Below are positions 1 to 8,867 of a stretch of DNA of 64,000 nucleotides, in pieces (the stretch's first letter is position 1; every line of letters begins with the position of its first letter). The translations under genes were made by a program, and so were the position numbers. This DNA comes from an uncultured Sutterella sp. GTDB lineage: Bacteria; Pseudomonadota; Gammaproteobacteria; Burkholderiales; Burkholderiaceae_F. Under the pieces are notes generated by a model. That model searched no databases. It saw only the letters and a program-made list of their open reading frames with translations, and was not told where the DNA came from. Location: assembly GCA_900543805.1 (NCBI GenBank), contig UQTE01000006.1, forward strand, positions 1 through 64,000, given 5' to 3'.

Positions 1-28
1 GCCGGACGCCGACCGCAGCGTCCGACAG

Positions 29-57
29 CCCGCCTCTTCGGCGGGTTTCGTTTTTTT
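29..57 (+). terminator. Rho-independent terminator of an upstream gene
   Basis: A perfect 6-bp stem (CCCGCC / GGCGGG) with a 5-base loop is followed by TTTCGTTTTTTT. It ends a plus-strand gene lying before the window. The remaining bases up to 197 hold no gene. Confidence 0.85.
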
Positions 58-197
58 GTCGCATCCTCCCGCCGTCCCTCCGAATTCTCCCATTCCGATC
101 AGATACATTTTGTTTCAGTTTCTCTTGTTAAACAAAGGGTAAACACGTACTCGCTTACCCTAGACTCATCTCGTTTTCAATATCTTCACGAAAAGAA

Positions 198-1109
198 ATG
201 ATGCGCCCGTACCTTCTTTTGCCTGCGTCGCTCTGCGCGGCCTTTCTTGCCGGTTGCGCCACGTCGACCGACCTTCCCTCCTCCTCTCCGCAGGACGTCT
301 CCCGCTATCTCCCGGAGCGCTCCTACGCCGCAAACGTCGGCGCGCGCTTCGGCATTCTGCGGTTCTCCGACGACATGACGGCGGCCGAACAACGCAAGGC
401 CGCCGCCGCGAAAACGCACTGGATGCGAAACATCGGCACCACGATTCTTGCCAACAGTCCGCTTCAGGGGAAGACCCTGGCCGAAGCCTCCAAAGGCCCC
501 TTCTCGACGAGCCTCGGGCTCGACTTCATGAACTTGGGGTGGAAACCCGACACCACCGCCTTTGAAGCGTTCGACCACTGGTTCGCCCTCGTAGCGAATT
601 CGGACGCCGCGAACGCCTCGGAAGCCGTCGAACAGTCTCTGATCCTGACGGCCGAAGCCTTCGCCGACACGGCCCGCCGCGCGGGATTCGAAGCCGTGGT
701 GCTTCGGGAAGAGCGAGAAACCTCGCAGCAGGACGAAACCCTCGAGCGCGCCGCGGTCGCGCTTGCGAACGACTCGCTCGGCTGCCCGAAGCCCTCCTCT
801 CCGGAGAAGTCGACCTGCCGCATTCTTTTGCGCGCCGCTCTCACGGACCGGGCCGCGTCGACGGAACCCGACTGGCTCGTTCGGGGCGCGCAGGGAACCG
901 CCTTCTACGACGTGCACCGCACGATCGTGCTTTGGCATCTCTCGGACGAGGCGGAAGCGCTCCTTCGATCGGACGAGGCAATGGCGGAAGTCAGCCGCCG
1001 AATGCCCGCGCCCTCCTGGCTTTATGCCGCGCCGCGCAAGACCGAGTCGGAGGATCGTGAAGCGCGGCTGTACGAATCCGGAGCGATTCACCGCTTCGCC
1101 TCGCGTTGA
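198..1109 (+). CDS. Putative outer-membrane or periplasmic lipoprotein of unknown function
   Basis: A 303-residue protein begins with a short hydrophobic leader ending in a lipobox (LAGC, Cys20), so it is probably lipidated and kept in the envelope. I do not recognise a domain in the mature part. It is soluble in character, with an Arg/Glu-rich C-terminal end and two Cys (in GCPK and TCRI) near the middle that could pair in the periplasm. The start is ATG 198, with a second ATG immediately after; only a weak purine stretch precedes it. It stands alone between the upstream terminator and a shared bidirectional terminator. The lipobox is seen directly; no function can be inferred. Confidence 0.75.
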   Translation: MMRPYLLLPASLCAAFLAGCATSTDLPSSSPQDVSRYLPERSYAANVGARFGILRFSDDMTAAEQRKAAAAKTHWMRNIGTTILANSPLQGKTLAEASKGPFSTSLGLDFMNLGWKPDTTAFEAFDHWFALVANSDAANASEAVEQSLILTAEAFADTARRAGFEAVVLREERETSQQDETLERAAVALANDSLGCPKPSSPEKSTCRILLRAALTDRAASTEPDWLVRGAQGTAFYDVHRTIVLWHLSDEAEALLRSDEAMAEVSRRMPAPSWLYAAPRKTESEDREARLYESGAIHRFASR

Positions 1110-1153
1110 GTTGTTTTCTTCGGGCGGGCCTTCGCAGGAGAACCGTCCGAGAA

Positions 1154-1197
1154 AAAAAGAGGACCGACGCTCCGTCCCCGGAGCCGGTCCTCTTTTT
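1154..1197. terminator. Bidirectional terminator between convergent genes
   Basis: A 13-bp perfect stem (AAAAAGAGGACCG with its complement) carries A-runs on one side and T-runs on the other. It can therefore stop both the lipoprotein gene (plus) and the alcohol dehydrogenase gene (minus). Confidence 0.85.
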
Positions 1198-1239
1198 CCA
1201 TGGCGCCCCCCGACGCCGACTCGAGGATCCTGCGCTTTT

Positions 1240-2409
1240 TCAGCGGGCGTTCTCGAGAATCGTCTTCACGGCCGCTTCGTCGAGCGGCACGTACTTGCCG
1301 AGGAGTCCCTTTCTGACGGCGCCCTTCGCGAGCTTTTCAATCGGGGCCTCGGGAACCTTCAGTTCCGCAAGCGTCACGGGCATGCCGAGCGTGCGGTAGA
1401 AGGCCTTGAGGGCTTCAATCCCGCGTGCGACGGTTTCTTCCTGCGTTGCGCCCTTCTCGACGCGCATCACGCGAAGCGCAAAGTCTTCGACGCGGGCGGG
1501 ACGGGTCTTGGCGACAAAGGCCATCCAGGAAGGAATGATGACGGCGAGCCCCGCACCGTGGGTCACTTCGCCGTTCCAGCCCGAGAGCTCGTGTTCGATC
1601 CCGTGACAGGCCCAGTCCTCTTCACGGCCGAGTCCGAAGTAGCCGTTGTGGGCGTACGTACCCACCATGGCGATCTGACACCAGGCGTCCCAGTCGGAGG
1701 GATTCGCCACGACCTTCGGTCCGAAGTCGACGGCCGTGCGCATGGCGGCTTCGGCCTGCGCGTCGACGTATTCGCAGTGTTCCGTATTCGTGAAGTAGCG
1801 CTCCATGATGTGGGAGATCATGTCGGTGACGCCCGCACCGATCTGCCAGACAGGGAGCGTGAAGAAGAGTTCGGGATTCACGGCCGAGGCCTTCGGACGG
1901 ATCGCTTCGACGCCGATCCCCGTCTTGATCCCCTCTTCGTTCGAGAGGACCGCGCGGATCGACTGCTCCGACCCCGCGGCGGGGAGCGTCAGGATCGTGT
2001 AGACGGGAAGCGCCGACTGCACGATCGCCTTTCCGGCAAAGAAGTCCCAGACGTCGCAGTCGGCTTCGAACCCGACGGCCGCGGCCTTGGCGCTGTCGAT
2101 CACCGAGCCCCCGCCCACGGCGAGAATCGCGCGGGGCTTCTTTTCGGCGTACTTTTTGATCCAGGTGCGCACGAGCCCGATCTGCGGGTTCGGAACGACG
2201 CCGCCCTCTTCGTGCACGGTGAGGCCCGCATCCTTAAGGGCCGCCGTCACGCGGGGAAGCAGTCCCGAGCGGATGACCGAGCCTCCGCCGTAGACGACGA
2301 GGACGTCGCCCTCGTGACCGAGGTCGTCGGCGAGACGTCCGACGAGTCCCTTTTCCGCTTCACGGCCGAAAAAGAGGCGCGTGGCGTTCGCGTATTGAAA
2401 TCCCAGCAT
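1240..2409 (-). CDS. Iron-containing (type III) alcohol dehydrogenase, YqhD/BdhA-like
   Basis: This cytoplasmic NAD(P)H-dependent alcohol/aldehyde oxidoreductase has 389 residues, close to E. coli YqhD (387). The dinucleotide-binding segment GGGSVID lies at about residues 99-105. The metal ligands expected in the family are visible: Asp196 and His200 (GVTDMISH), then His269/His273 and His284 (CHGIEHEL, VTHG). The longer frame starts at 2457, but ATG 2409 is preceded by AAGGAGAG and begins the family-conserved N-terminus (MLGFQYANAT), so I place the start there. It is transcribed away from the RNA methylase gene behind it. The physiological substrate (short aldehydes, methylglyoxal or butanal-type) cannot be read from sequence. 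Confidence 0.92.
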   Translation of the reverse strand: MLGFQYANATRLFFGREAEKGLVGRLADDLGHEGDVLVVYGGGSVIRSGLLPRVTAALKDAGLTVHEEGGVVPNPQIGLVRTWIKKYAEKKPRAILAVGGGSVIDSAKAAAVGFEADCDVWDFFAGKAIVQSALPVYTILTLPAAGSEQSIRAVLSNEEGIKTGIGVEAIRPKASAVNPELFFTLPVWQIGAGVTDMISHIMERYFTNTEHCEYVDAQAEAAMRTAVDFGPKVVANPSDWDAWCQIAMVGTYAHNGYFGLGREEDWACHGIEHELSGWNGEVTHGAGLAVIIPSWMAFVAKTRPARVEDFALRVMRVEKGATQEETVARGIEALKAFYRTLGMPVTLAELKVPEAPIEKLAKGAVRKGLLGKYVPLDEAAVKTILENAR

Positions 2410-2453
2410 GGTTCTCTCCTTTTGAATGACAGTGTTTTGGCCTCTGCGCGCGG

Positions 2454-3272
2454 TCAACGGCGGGCAAGGCGTCTGCGGCGCACGTCAAAGAGACACACGG
2501 CCGCGGCCGCCCCGACGTTGAGGCTTTCGCAGGCTTCTTCGATCGGAATATAAAAGCGGCGCTGCGTTTTGGCGAGGGCTTCCGACGACACGCCCGGGCC
2601 TTCCGCGCCGAGAATCCAGCAGACGGGCCCCGACGCATAGTCGTCCGCCGCGAAGAGGTCTTCGCCGCCGCGGGCGTCCGCGGCGAGAATCGTTCCTTCG
2701 TAGCGCTCGGCAAAGAGGTCGATCGGGCAGTTTTCGATGAGCTTTGCGCCGAAGTGCGCCCCCATCCCCGCGCGCATCACCTTGGGCGCATAAAAGCCCG
2801 CGGTCTTGGGCGAGGCTGCGATCGTGCGGAAGCCCGCCGCCACGGCCGTGCGGATGAGGGTGCCGACGTTGCCCGCGTCCTGCACGCCGTCAAGATACAA
2901 AACGTCTTCGCGCGAGAAGTCGACGTCTTCGGTTTTCGGGACGGGGACTTCGAGCATGATCCCGACGCCGTGCTCGACGGGCGACAAAGTCTGCCAGAGA
3001 CGGTCGGCGACGACGCGCGGGCGAAGGCCCCGCTCGCGCTCATAAGTTTCTACCCAGTGCCGCGCCTCGGCGTTGGCGCTTTGCGCGACGAGCAGATTCG
3101 TGACGGGAAGGCCCGTTTGGAAGTAGCACTCGGCAAGATGCGCCCCTTCGAGAAGGGTCGCGCCGGCCTTCTTCACGAAGCGCGGATCGGTCGCAAGACG
3201 GCGCCAGCGCTTTACGTTGGGATTGGCGTCGCTCTCGAGAAGTTCGGTTCGGTCGTTTCGGTAGTTCGTCAT
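2454..3272 (-). CDS. SpoU/TrmH-family RNA 2'-O-methyltransferase
   Basis: A SAM-dependent SPOUT methyltransferase of 272 residues that probably 2'-O-methylates rRNA or tRNA. The three SpoU motifs are present: motif 1 around [12 protein letters not shown], motif 2 [10 protein letters not shown], and motif 3 [17 protein letters not shown], which form the knotted cofactor site. The N-terminal 100 residues form the substrate-binding domain seen in RlmB-like members. Its ATG overlaps the rnhB stop by 4 bp (ATGA), so translation is coupled. The order lpxA-lpxB-rnhB-spoU is common in betaproteobacteria. The exact target nucleotide is not predictable. Confidence 0.9.
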   Translation of the reverse strand: MTNYRNDRTELLESDANPNVKRWRRLATDPRFVKKAGATLLEGAHLAECYFQTGLPVTNLLVAQSANAEARHWVETYERERGLRPRVVADRLWQTLSPVEHGVGIMLEVPVPKTEDVDFSREDVLYLDGVQDAGNVGTLIRTAVAAGFRTIAASPKTAGFYAPKVMRAGMGAHFGAKLIENCPIDLFAERYEGTILAADARGGEDLFAADDYASGPVCWILGAEGPGVSSEALAKTQRRFYIPIEEACESLNVGAAAAVCLFDVRRRRLARR

Positions 3273-3940
3273 GATGTTGTCCTGGGATCACTCGTCGCCC
3301 GACCTTCCTTGGCGCGCAGAAGCGACTTCACGGGCTCGAAGGTTTTGCGGTGAATGGGCGTGGGACCGAACTTCTCGAGCGCCGCCACGTGCTCCTTCGT
3401 CCCGTAGCCCGCGTGACGCTCGAAGCCGTATTCGGGATACTGCTCCGCATATTCGCGCATCTTCGCGTCTCGGGCGGTCTTGGCGAGAATCGACGCGGCC
3501 GAGATCGCGGGGACCTTGGCGTCCCCCTTCACGATCGCTTCCGCGGGATACGGCAGGTCGGGGAGACGGTTGCCGTCCACCCAGACGCAGTCGGGCTCGA
3601 CGCCGAGCCCCTCCACCGCCCTTCGCATCGCGTTCATCGTAGCGCGCAGAATGTTGACACGGTCGATTTCCTCGGGCTCGGCCCAAGCGACGGCCCAGGC
3701 GAGCGCGCGCTCGCGGATGAGCGGAGCGAGCGCCTCGCGCTTTTTCGCGGAGAGCTTCTTCGAGTCGGCGAGACCCTCGATCGGACGCTTCGGATCCAGA
3801 ATCACCGCGGCCGCGCAGACGGGGCCCGCAAGCGGACCGCGTCCGGCTTCGTCGACACCCGCGAGCAGCCCCTCAAAGCGGAGCGCTTCGTAGTCTTCGT
3901 CGAAGAGCGAAGGTTCGGTTGTGGCGGGGGAATTTTTCAT
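3269..3940 (-). CDS. rnhB: Ribonuclease HII
   Basis: It cleaves the RNA strand of RNA-DNA hybrids and removes single ribonucleotides from DNA. The 223-residue protein has the signature [13 protein letters not shown], whose Asp30 and Glu31 are metal ligands. The later acidic residues (WVDGN) and the SIxAKxxRD segment (here SILAKTARD) are also conserved. An extra 20 residues precede the usual start of the fold. It lies downstream of lpxB after a 78-bp gap and overlaps the following methyltransferase by 4 bp, giving a short operon. ATG 3940 has no strong Shine-Dalgarno sequence. Confidence 0.97.
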   Translation of the reverse strand: MKNSPATTEPSLFDEDYEALRFEGLLAGVDEAGRGPLAGPVCAAAVILDPKRPIEGLADSKKLSAKKREALAPLIRERALAWAVAWAEPEEIDRVNILRATMNAMRRAVEGLGVEPDCVWVDGNRLPDLPYPAEAIVKGDAKVPAISAASILAKTARDAKMREYAEQYPEYGFERHAGYGTKEHVAALEKFGPTPIHRKTFEPVKSLLRAKEGRATSDPRTTS

Positions 3941-4018
3941 GCGGAAAAAAAAGAAAACGCCCGCCCGCCGAAAGAGGTCCTTCGGGAGCGAGCGAAGATT
4001 CGTGCAAAGAAAGGATGC

Positions 4019-5197
4019 TCAGCGACGGCGCTTCGCGGCGTCGCAGATCACTTCGGCCACGAGCGACGGCGTGTCGGCGAGGAGGCTTTCGTGCATCTTC
4101 GTGAAGCGCTCCTCGAGTTCACGGCGCTTGGCGTCGTTCGTAAGCGCATCTTCGAGGGCGTAGGAAATCCAGTCGGCCTCGCAGAAGTACTGCAGGAATT
4201 CCGGCACGACGTTGTCGCCCAAGAGAATGTTCGGGAGCGACACGTGGCGGATGAGGGCCTTCTTCTGCATGATCATGCCCGTGAGCGCGGGCATCTTGTA
4301 GCCGACGACCAAAGGCTTCTTGAAGAGCGCGCACTCAAGGGCTGCCGTGCCCGAAGCGCAGAGGACCGCGTCGGCCGCCTCGATCATGCGGTGGCTTTCG
4401 CCCACGACGATCTTGATGCGCGACGCCACGCGCGGGAAGAGCCCGGAATTGAAGATGATCTTCGCGCGGGCCTGATCGTTCGCGGCGGGGACGAGCACAT
4501 GCATGTCGCCCACGCGGTGCATGATCTTTTCGACCGCGCCGAAGAAGGCGTCCGAGCACCCGTCGATTTCGTCGGGGCGCGACCCCGGCATCACCGTGAC
4601 GACGGGCAGGCCGTCGTCGATTCCGAGAGCCTTGCGCGCGCCCGCGGTGTCGGGCTTCATCGGAATGACGCCTGCGAGCGGATGGCCGACATAGGTCGTG
4701 CGTACGCCCGAATTCTTGTAGATCGCCTCCTCAAACGGAAAGACGAGGAGCATGCGGTCGACCGCCTCGCGGATCTTCTGAATGCGTTCGGGACGCCAGG
4801 CCCAGATGGCCGGGCTCACGAAGTGGACCGTGGGAATGCCCTTGCGGCGAAGACGCGCTTCGATTCCAAGGTTGAAGTCGGGCGCGTCCACCCCGACGAA
4901 GACGCGCGCGTCCGACGCGACGAAGCGTTCGACAAGTTCCGTGCGCAGGCGCAACAGGCGCGGCAGGTGCGCAAGAACCTCGACGTAGCCGCGGACGGAA
5001 AGTTCCCGAATGTCGTGCCAGGCGTGAAAGCCCGCGGCGCGCATCTTTTCGCCGCCCACACCGTACTGCGGGACGCCTTCCATGCGGCGAATCGTTTCGG
5101 GAAGAACCAGACTTGCAATGAAGTCGCCGCTTGCCTCGCCGGCAAGCCATACGGCGCCGTCACGCTCGGGGGTCGGGGTCGGATGATGGGTTCCCAT
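4019..5197 (-). CDS. lpxB: Lipid-A-disaccharide synthase
   Basis: A peripheral inner-membrane glycosyltransferase that joins UDP-2,3-diacylglucosamine and lipid X to form the lipid A disaccharide. It has 392 residues, normal for the family, with the N-terminal GEASGD signature and the GT-B-type segments VMPGSRPDEI and CASGTAALECALF. It follows lpxA by about 40 bp on the same strand, as usual. Its presence shows the organism makes lipid A and is therefore Gram-negative. Confidence 0.97.
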   Translation of the reverse strand: MGTHHPTPTPERDGAVWLAGEASGDFIASLVLPETIRRMEGVPQYGVGGEKMRAAGFHAWHDIRELSVRGYVEVLAHLPRLLRLRTELVERFVASDARVFVGVDAPDFNLGIEARLRRKGIPTVHFVSPAIWAWRPERIQKIREAVDRMLLVFPFEEAIYKNSGVRTTYVGHPLAGVIPMKPDTAGARKALGIDDGLPVVTVMPGSRPDEIDGCSDAFFGAVEKIMHRVGDMHVLVPAANDQARAKIIFNSGLFPRVASRIKIVVGESHRMIEAADAVLCASGTAALECALFKKPLVVGYKMPALTGMIMQKKALIRHVSLPNILLGDNVVPEFLQYFCEADWISYALEDALTNDAKRRELEERFTKMHESLLADTPSLVAEVICDAAKRRR

Positions 5198-5237
5198 AAA
5201 TCGGTCCTTGGAAAAGGGGTTGTTGAAATCGTTCTTG

Positions 5238-6044
5238 TCAGCGGATCAGTCCGCGCGTGCTCGCGGCGACGAAGTCGCCGAAGTGCGTCAGGACTTCGGC
5301 CGCATCGGGGAATTCGGTCTTGAGGGCCTCGATTTTCTCGAGGGCCTCCTTCACCGTGAGGTTTTCACGGTAGAGCGCCCCGTAGGCGCGGCGAAGCGCG
5401 CGCATCTGATCGTCGTTGAAGCCCGAGCGGCGCAGACCCACGAGATTGAGCCCGTGCGGCACGCAGGGGTTCCCAGCGCAGATGACGTAGGGCGGCACGT
5501 CGCGCGTCACCGCGGCGACGCCCCCGACCATCGCGTGGGCCCCCACGCGGCAGAACTGGTGCACGCCCGTCTGACCGCCCACGATGGCGTAGTCTTCGAG
5601 CGTCACGTGACCGGCGAGCGCCACGTTGTTGGCGAGAATCGTGCCGTTGCCGACGCGGCAGTCGTGGGCGACGTGGGCGTTGGCCATGAAGAGGTTGTCG
5701 CTTCCCACGCGGGTGATGCCTTCGTCCTGCACCGTCCCGATCGAGAGCGTGCAGTTTTCGCGGATGACGTTTCGGTCGCCCACGACGAGCACCGTGTCTT
5801 CGCCGGCGTACTTCTTGTCCTGGGGTTCGCAACCGATGGCGGCGCCGGGATAGACGACGTTGTCGGCGCCGAGCGTCGTGCGGCCTTCGACCGTCACGTG
5901 ACTGCGCAGCACCGTGCGGTCTCCGATCTTGACGTCGGGGCCGACGTAGCAGAAGGGCCCGACGACGACGTCTTGGCCGATCGTCGCGCGTTCGTCGACA
6001 AGCGCGGTGGGATGAATGCGGGCAGTCGGATGAATGTTGACCAT
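5238..6044 (-). CDS. lpxA: Acyl-ACP-UDP-N-acetylglucosamine O-acyltransferase
   Basis: This cytoplasmic trimeric enzyme catalyses the first step of lipid A synthesis, transferring a 3-hydroxyacyl chain to the 3-OH of UDP-GlcNAc. The 268-residue protein is a left-handed beta helix of hexapeptide repeats (for example VVVGPFCYVGPDVKIG). The catalytic His lies in NAHVAHDCRVG, and an alpha-helical C-terminal domain completes the fold. In most proteobacteria lpxD and fabZ come just before it. Here the upstream neighbour is an unrelated membrane-anchored protein, so lpxA probably has its own promoter in the 200-bp gap. Confidence 0.97.
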   Translation of the reverse strand: MVNIHPTARIHPTALVDERATIGQDVVVGPFCYVGPDVKIGDRTVLRSHVTVEGRTTLGADNVVYPGAAIGCEPQDKKYAGEDTVLVVGDRNVIRENCTLSIGTVQDEGITRVGSDNLFMANAHVAHDCRVGNGTILANNVALAGHVTLEDYAIVGGQTGVHQFCRVGAHAMVGGVAAVTRDVPPYVICAGNPCVPHGLNLVGLRRSGFNDDQMRALRRAYGALYRENLTVKEALEKIEALKTEFPDAAEVLTHFGDFVAASTRGLIR

Positions 6045-6148
6045 GAGTGTCTTTCGGTTGGGGCCGCGGAAGGTTTCCCCAAAGGAAAACAGCCCGCGGC
6101 GTTTTATCGGTAAAAGCGTACGGCGCTTCGCTTACGGGAAACTTTCGG

Positions 6149-6178
6149 GCGCGCAAAACTCAGCGTTTTCCCGCGCGC
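6149..6178. other. Hairpin between the 6.2-7.6 kb gene and lpxA
   Basis: Arms GCGCGCAAAAC and GTTTTCCCGCGCGC can pair across a 5-base loop with a short internal bulge. No T-tract follows on either strand, so it may attenuate or stabilise the transcript rather than act as a strong terminator. Confidence 0.4.
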
Positions 6179-6245
6179 GACAAATCCCCTCGGGCGCCGC
6201 GACGTCAAGGTTCGTGGCAAAGTGTAGCAGGCTGGCGCCCAAGCC

Positions 6246-7586
6246 TCAATGTTCCAAAACGAGGAGGGCTTCGAGATTGCCCCGTGCGTCAAGGCGCACC
6301 GCAAAGCGACGGGGCCGCCCCTGGAGAATGAGGTGGCGGTCGATCGCCGTCTGCAGGCGCTCGACGTCCTTCTCGAGACGCGCGACGACTTCGTCGTGCG
6401 CGGCGGCGAGAAGATCGGCGTCCTTCTTGACGTCGCCGAGCGCCTTCAATTCCGCGTCGTTGAGGCCGCGGCTCTCGTTCGTAAGCGCGGTGAGCGCGAG
6501 GTTGCGCGCACGGTCGAGAAGCCGGTGCATGTCGGGGAAGTTCTTGACGTTGAGCGCGATGTGGTTCGAGCAGCGCATGCCGTGGCAGTAGTCGTCGCCC
6601 ACGATCACGCGAAGAAGCGCGATGGCGCGCAGGAAAAGGACCGAGAGCTCCCGCTCGTAGGCGAGCGGAATCGCCTTCGTGAGCGCTTCGTCCGCGTCTT
6701 TGGCCGTCTTCATGTTCCCGGCGAGTTCGTCGAGCGTCTTGTCGATCTCGACGTTTTTCGTGCGCATGAACTGCGCGAGCGCTTCGATGCGCGTCACGCG
6801 GTCGACGGCGCGCCCTTCTTCGGCGCCCAGACGATTCGCGTCGCGCGCGCAGTCGAAGAGTTCGTCGCGCCGTTCGCTCCACTCGTGGCCGCCGAGCGCC
6901 GTCGTCATGAGCTTCACCTTCGGAAGGCGCCGGTCGATCTCTTCGATTTCCGCCTTGAGTTCACCCGCGAGGACGTGTTCGCTCTCGGCGGGATTCATGA
7001 GTTCCCAGAGCGTCTGAATGCGTCCGGCGTCGCCCCACTCGTGGTCGGCCACGCCCATGGGGGTGCCGAGCTGCACGCCTGCGTCGCCGAGCGCAATGAT
7101 CTGCAGGTCCATGGCCGTGGCGTTCACGCGCGGCATGTGCCCCGCCGCCCAGGCGGTCGTGACGACCGGAGAGAAGCTCACGGTGTAGACGTCGTGCGCC
7201 CAGTCGTCCTCGGGCGTCCACTCCAGCGTCGAACACCGGGAAAAGAGCGCCGAGACGCCCTTGAGGTCGTGGGGATCGACGTCAAGCTCGCGATAAAAGG
7301 GAAGGTCGCCCTCGTGGGCGCGCTGCAGGAAGAGTTCCGCCGCGGTGACGTCGCCCGCCACGGGCGTGACCGCCAGCGTCGTCGGACGAAGAACGCCCGC
7401 TTCGGGGGCGCGGACGGGCTCGGGAGACGCGGGACGCTTTTCGGGGCTCGACGCACGGGCCGCCACGCGCTCCACGCGGCGCGGAGCCTTCGCGGGCTTT
7501 CTGCGAATCGTCTGCCAGACGGCGCCCGCACCGAAACCGAGCACCCCCGTTCCGAGGAGGGCCCACGTGAGAATGTCATTCTCCAT
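6246..7586 (-). CDS. Membrane-anchored protein of unknown function
   Basis: A 446-residue protein with one N-terminal membrane segment (about residues 6-27), a basic Ala/Pro/Arg-rich linker to about residue 75, and a soluble domain rich in charged helices. The layout resembles ZipA-like or other single-pass scaffold proteins. The C-terminal half (from about residue 230) is helical and may form coiled coils, with a DDYCHGMRCSN segment in the middle. I do not recognise the family. ATG 7586 starts just before the membrane segment. It is monocistronic: a 200-bp gap separates it from lpxA and a 317-bp divergent gap lies upstream. Confidence 0.75.
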   Translation of the reverse strand: MENDILTWALLGTGVLGFGAGAVWQTIRRKPAKAPRRVERVAARASSPEKRPASPEPVRAPEAGVLRPTTLAVTPVAGDVTAAELFLQRAHEGDLPFYRELDVDPHDLKGVSALFSRCSTLEWTPEDDWAHDVYTVSFSPVVTTAWAAGHMPRVNATAMDLQIIALGDAGVQLGTPMGVADHEWGDAGRIQTLWELMNPAESEHVLAGELKAEIEEIDRRLPKVKLMTTALGGHEWSERRDELFDCARDANRLGAEEGRAVDRVTRIEALAQFMRTKNVEIDKTLDELAGNMKTAKDADEALTKAIPLAYERELSVLFLRAIALLRVIVGDDYCHGMRCSNHIALNVKNFPDMHRLLDRARNLALTALTNESRGLNDAELKALGDVKKDADLLAAAHDEVVARLEKDVERLQTAIDRHLILQGRPRRFAVRLDARGNLEALLVLEH

Positions 7587-7903
7587 TTGTCAAACTCCGC
7601 ATCGGGCCTTACGGCCTCTTTCTTGAACGCGCTTGCGCTGCGCAGGTTTTGTCCTTCGCCTTCCTTTTCACGGGCGGCCCGACTCTCCGGGCAAAAGAAT
7701 TTCCTTCCCGCGTCCGCGGTCCGTCAAGACCGATCGGTGGAAATTCGCCCCGAAAGGAAAGCGAAAAATTTCGGGGAAGTCGACATTATACGCGTAGCCT
7801 TACGCTGACAGAACGTTTGCAAAAACTTTTCCACCTTTGCGCTAACGCAAAGTTTTCGGCTTTGCTAACATTGCGCCAATAGAAAAACAAATGGAACTTC
7901 ATC
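7587..7903. promoter_or_regulatory. Divergent intergenic region with an 18-bp inverted repeat
   Basis: This 317-bp gene-free stretch lies between the unknown membrane protein (minus) and the aldo-keto reductase (plus). The part from 7740 on is AT-richer. It contains a perfect inverted repeat CTTTGCG-CTAA-CGCAAAG at 7835-7852, about 50 bp before the reductase start, suited to a dimeric repressor or activator. No -10/-35 pair stands out clearly. The regulator is unknown. Confidence 0.45.
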
Positions 7904-8758
7904 GTGCTCAATCATCCCCACAGCGGCATTGCGCTCAAGAACGGGACGGGGCTGCCGGGACTGAGTTTCGGCACCTGGCATCTCACGAACCCAGAAGAGG
8001 CGAACCGCATCCTCACGACCGCGATCGAAGCGGGGTACCGGTCTTTTGACTCGGCACAGATCTACAACAACGCTTCGTTTCTCGGCGAAGCGATCGCTCA
8101 CTGCGGCATTCCGCGCAAAGCCTTTTTTCTCACCTCCAAAATCTGGGTGACGCACCACTCGTACGAAGACACGATCGAGGCGGTGAAGACGCTCCTCACG
8201 GAATTCCGGACGAGTTACCTCGACGCGCTCCTCATTCACTGGCCCTCGGCCCACGGCGACGCCCTTCTCTGGCAGAGCCGCAACGCCGGGACCTGGCGCG
8301 CCTTCGAAGACCTCTACGAATCGGGCGTCGTGCACGCGATCGGCGTCTCGAACTTTCTCCCGCACCACCTCGTGCCGCTCCTCTCTCGCGCCCGCATCGC
8401 GCCGATGATCAATCAGCTCGAGATTCACGCGGGCTACCCGCAGGCGCACGCCGTGAACTTCTGCCGCCGCGCCGGCATCGTCGTGCAGTCCTGGGGCCCC
8501 TTCGGGCGCGGACAACTCCTCGACAACCCGTTCGTTCGCGAAATCGCCGAACGCCACGGCGCGACCCCGGCGCAGGTTCTCATCCGCTGGTGCCTCGATC
8601 AGGGAATCCCCACGATTCCTCGCTCGCACCAGACGCTGCACTTCAAGGAAAACCTCAACGTCTTTCACTTCACGCTTGACGAAGAGGAAATCCGCACGCT
8701 CTCGAATCTTCCCGTCACGGGCTTCTCGGGGCTGCACCCCGACACGGTGAGTTTCTGA
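7904..8758 (+). CDS. Aldo/keto reductase, AKR5-like
   Basis: A cytoplasmic NADPH-dependent carbonyl reductase of 284 residues, the length usual for 2,5-diketo-gluconate/methylglyoxal reductase relatives. The tetrad is visible: Asp (RSFDSAQIY), Tyr (QIYNN), Lys (LTSKIW) and His (LIHWP). The NADPH-binding end carries SNF, SWGPFGRG and IPRS. The start appears to be GTG 7904, preceded by a GGAA about 8 bases upstream; the ATG at 7891 is out of frame. An inverted repeat upstream suggests regulation. Substrate unknown. Confidence 0.9.
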   Translation: MLNHPHSGIALKNGTGLPGLSFGTWHLTNPEEANRILTTAIEAGYRSFDSAQIYNNASFLGEAIAHCGIPRKAFFLTSKIWVTHHSYEDTIEAVKTLLTEFRTSYLDALLIHWPSAHGDALLWQSRNAGTWRAFEDLYESGVVHAIGVSNFLPHHLVPLLSRARIAPMINQLEIHAGYPQAHAVNFCRRAGIVVQSWGPFGRGQLLDNPFVREIAERHGATPAQVLIRWCLDQGIPTIPRSHQTLHFKENLNVFHFTLDEEEIRTLSNLPVTGFSGLHPDTVSF

Positions 8759-8782
8759 AGACGAAAGGTTTTCGAAGGCAAC

Positions 8783-8821
8783 AAAAAACTCCGGAAGGGC
8801 CGAAACCCGCCGGAGTTTTTT
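8783..8821. terminator. Bidirectional terminator between the aldo-keto reductase and tsf
   Basis: A 12-bp perfect stem (AAAAAACTCCGG / CCGGAGTTTTTT) has a 15-base loop, an A-run on the left and a T-run on the right. It serves both convergent genes. Confidence 0.88.
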
Positions 8822-8867
8822 GTGGGTGCCGGGCGTCCCGAAGAACGCCCGTCGGACGAATCCGAAA

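Noticed and set aside
3350..5323. A 657-codon plus-strand frame
   Set aside because: It lies antisense to rnhB and lpxB, both certain, and looks like reverse-frame Arg/Val/Gly-rich sequence.
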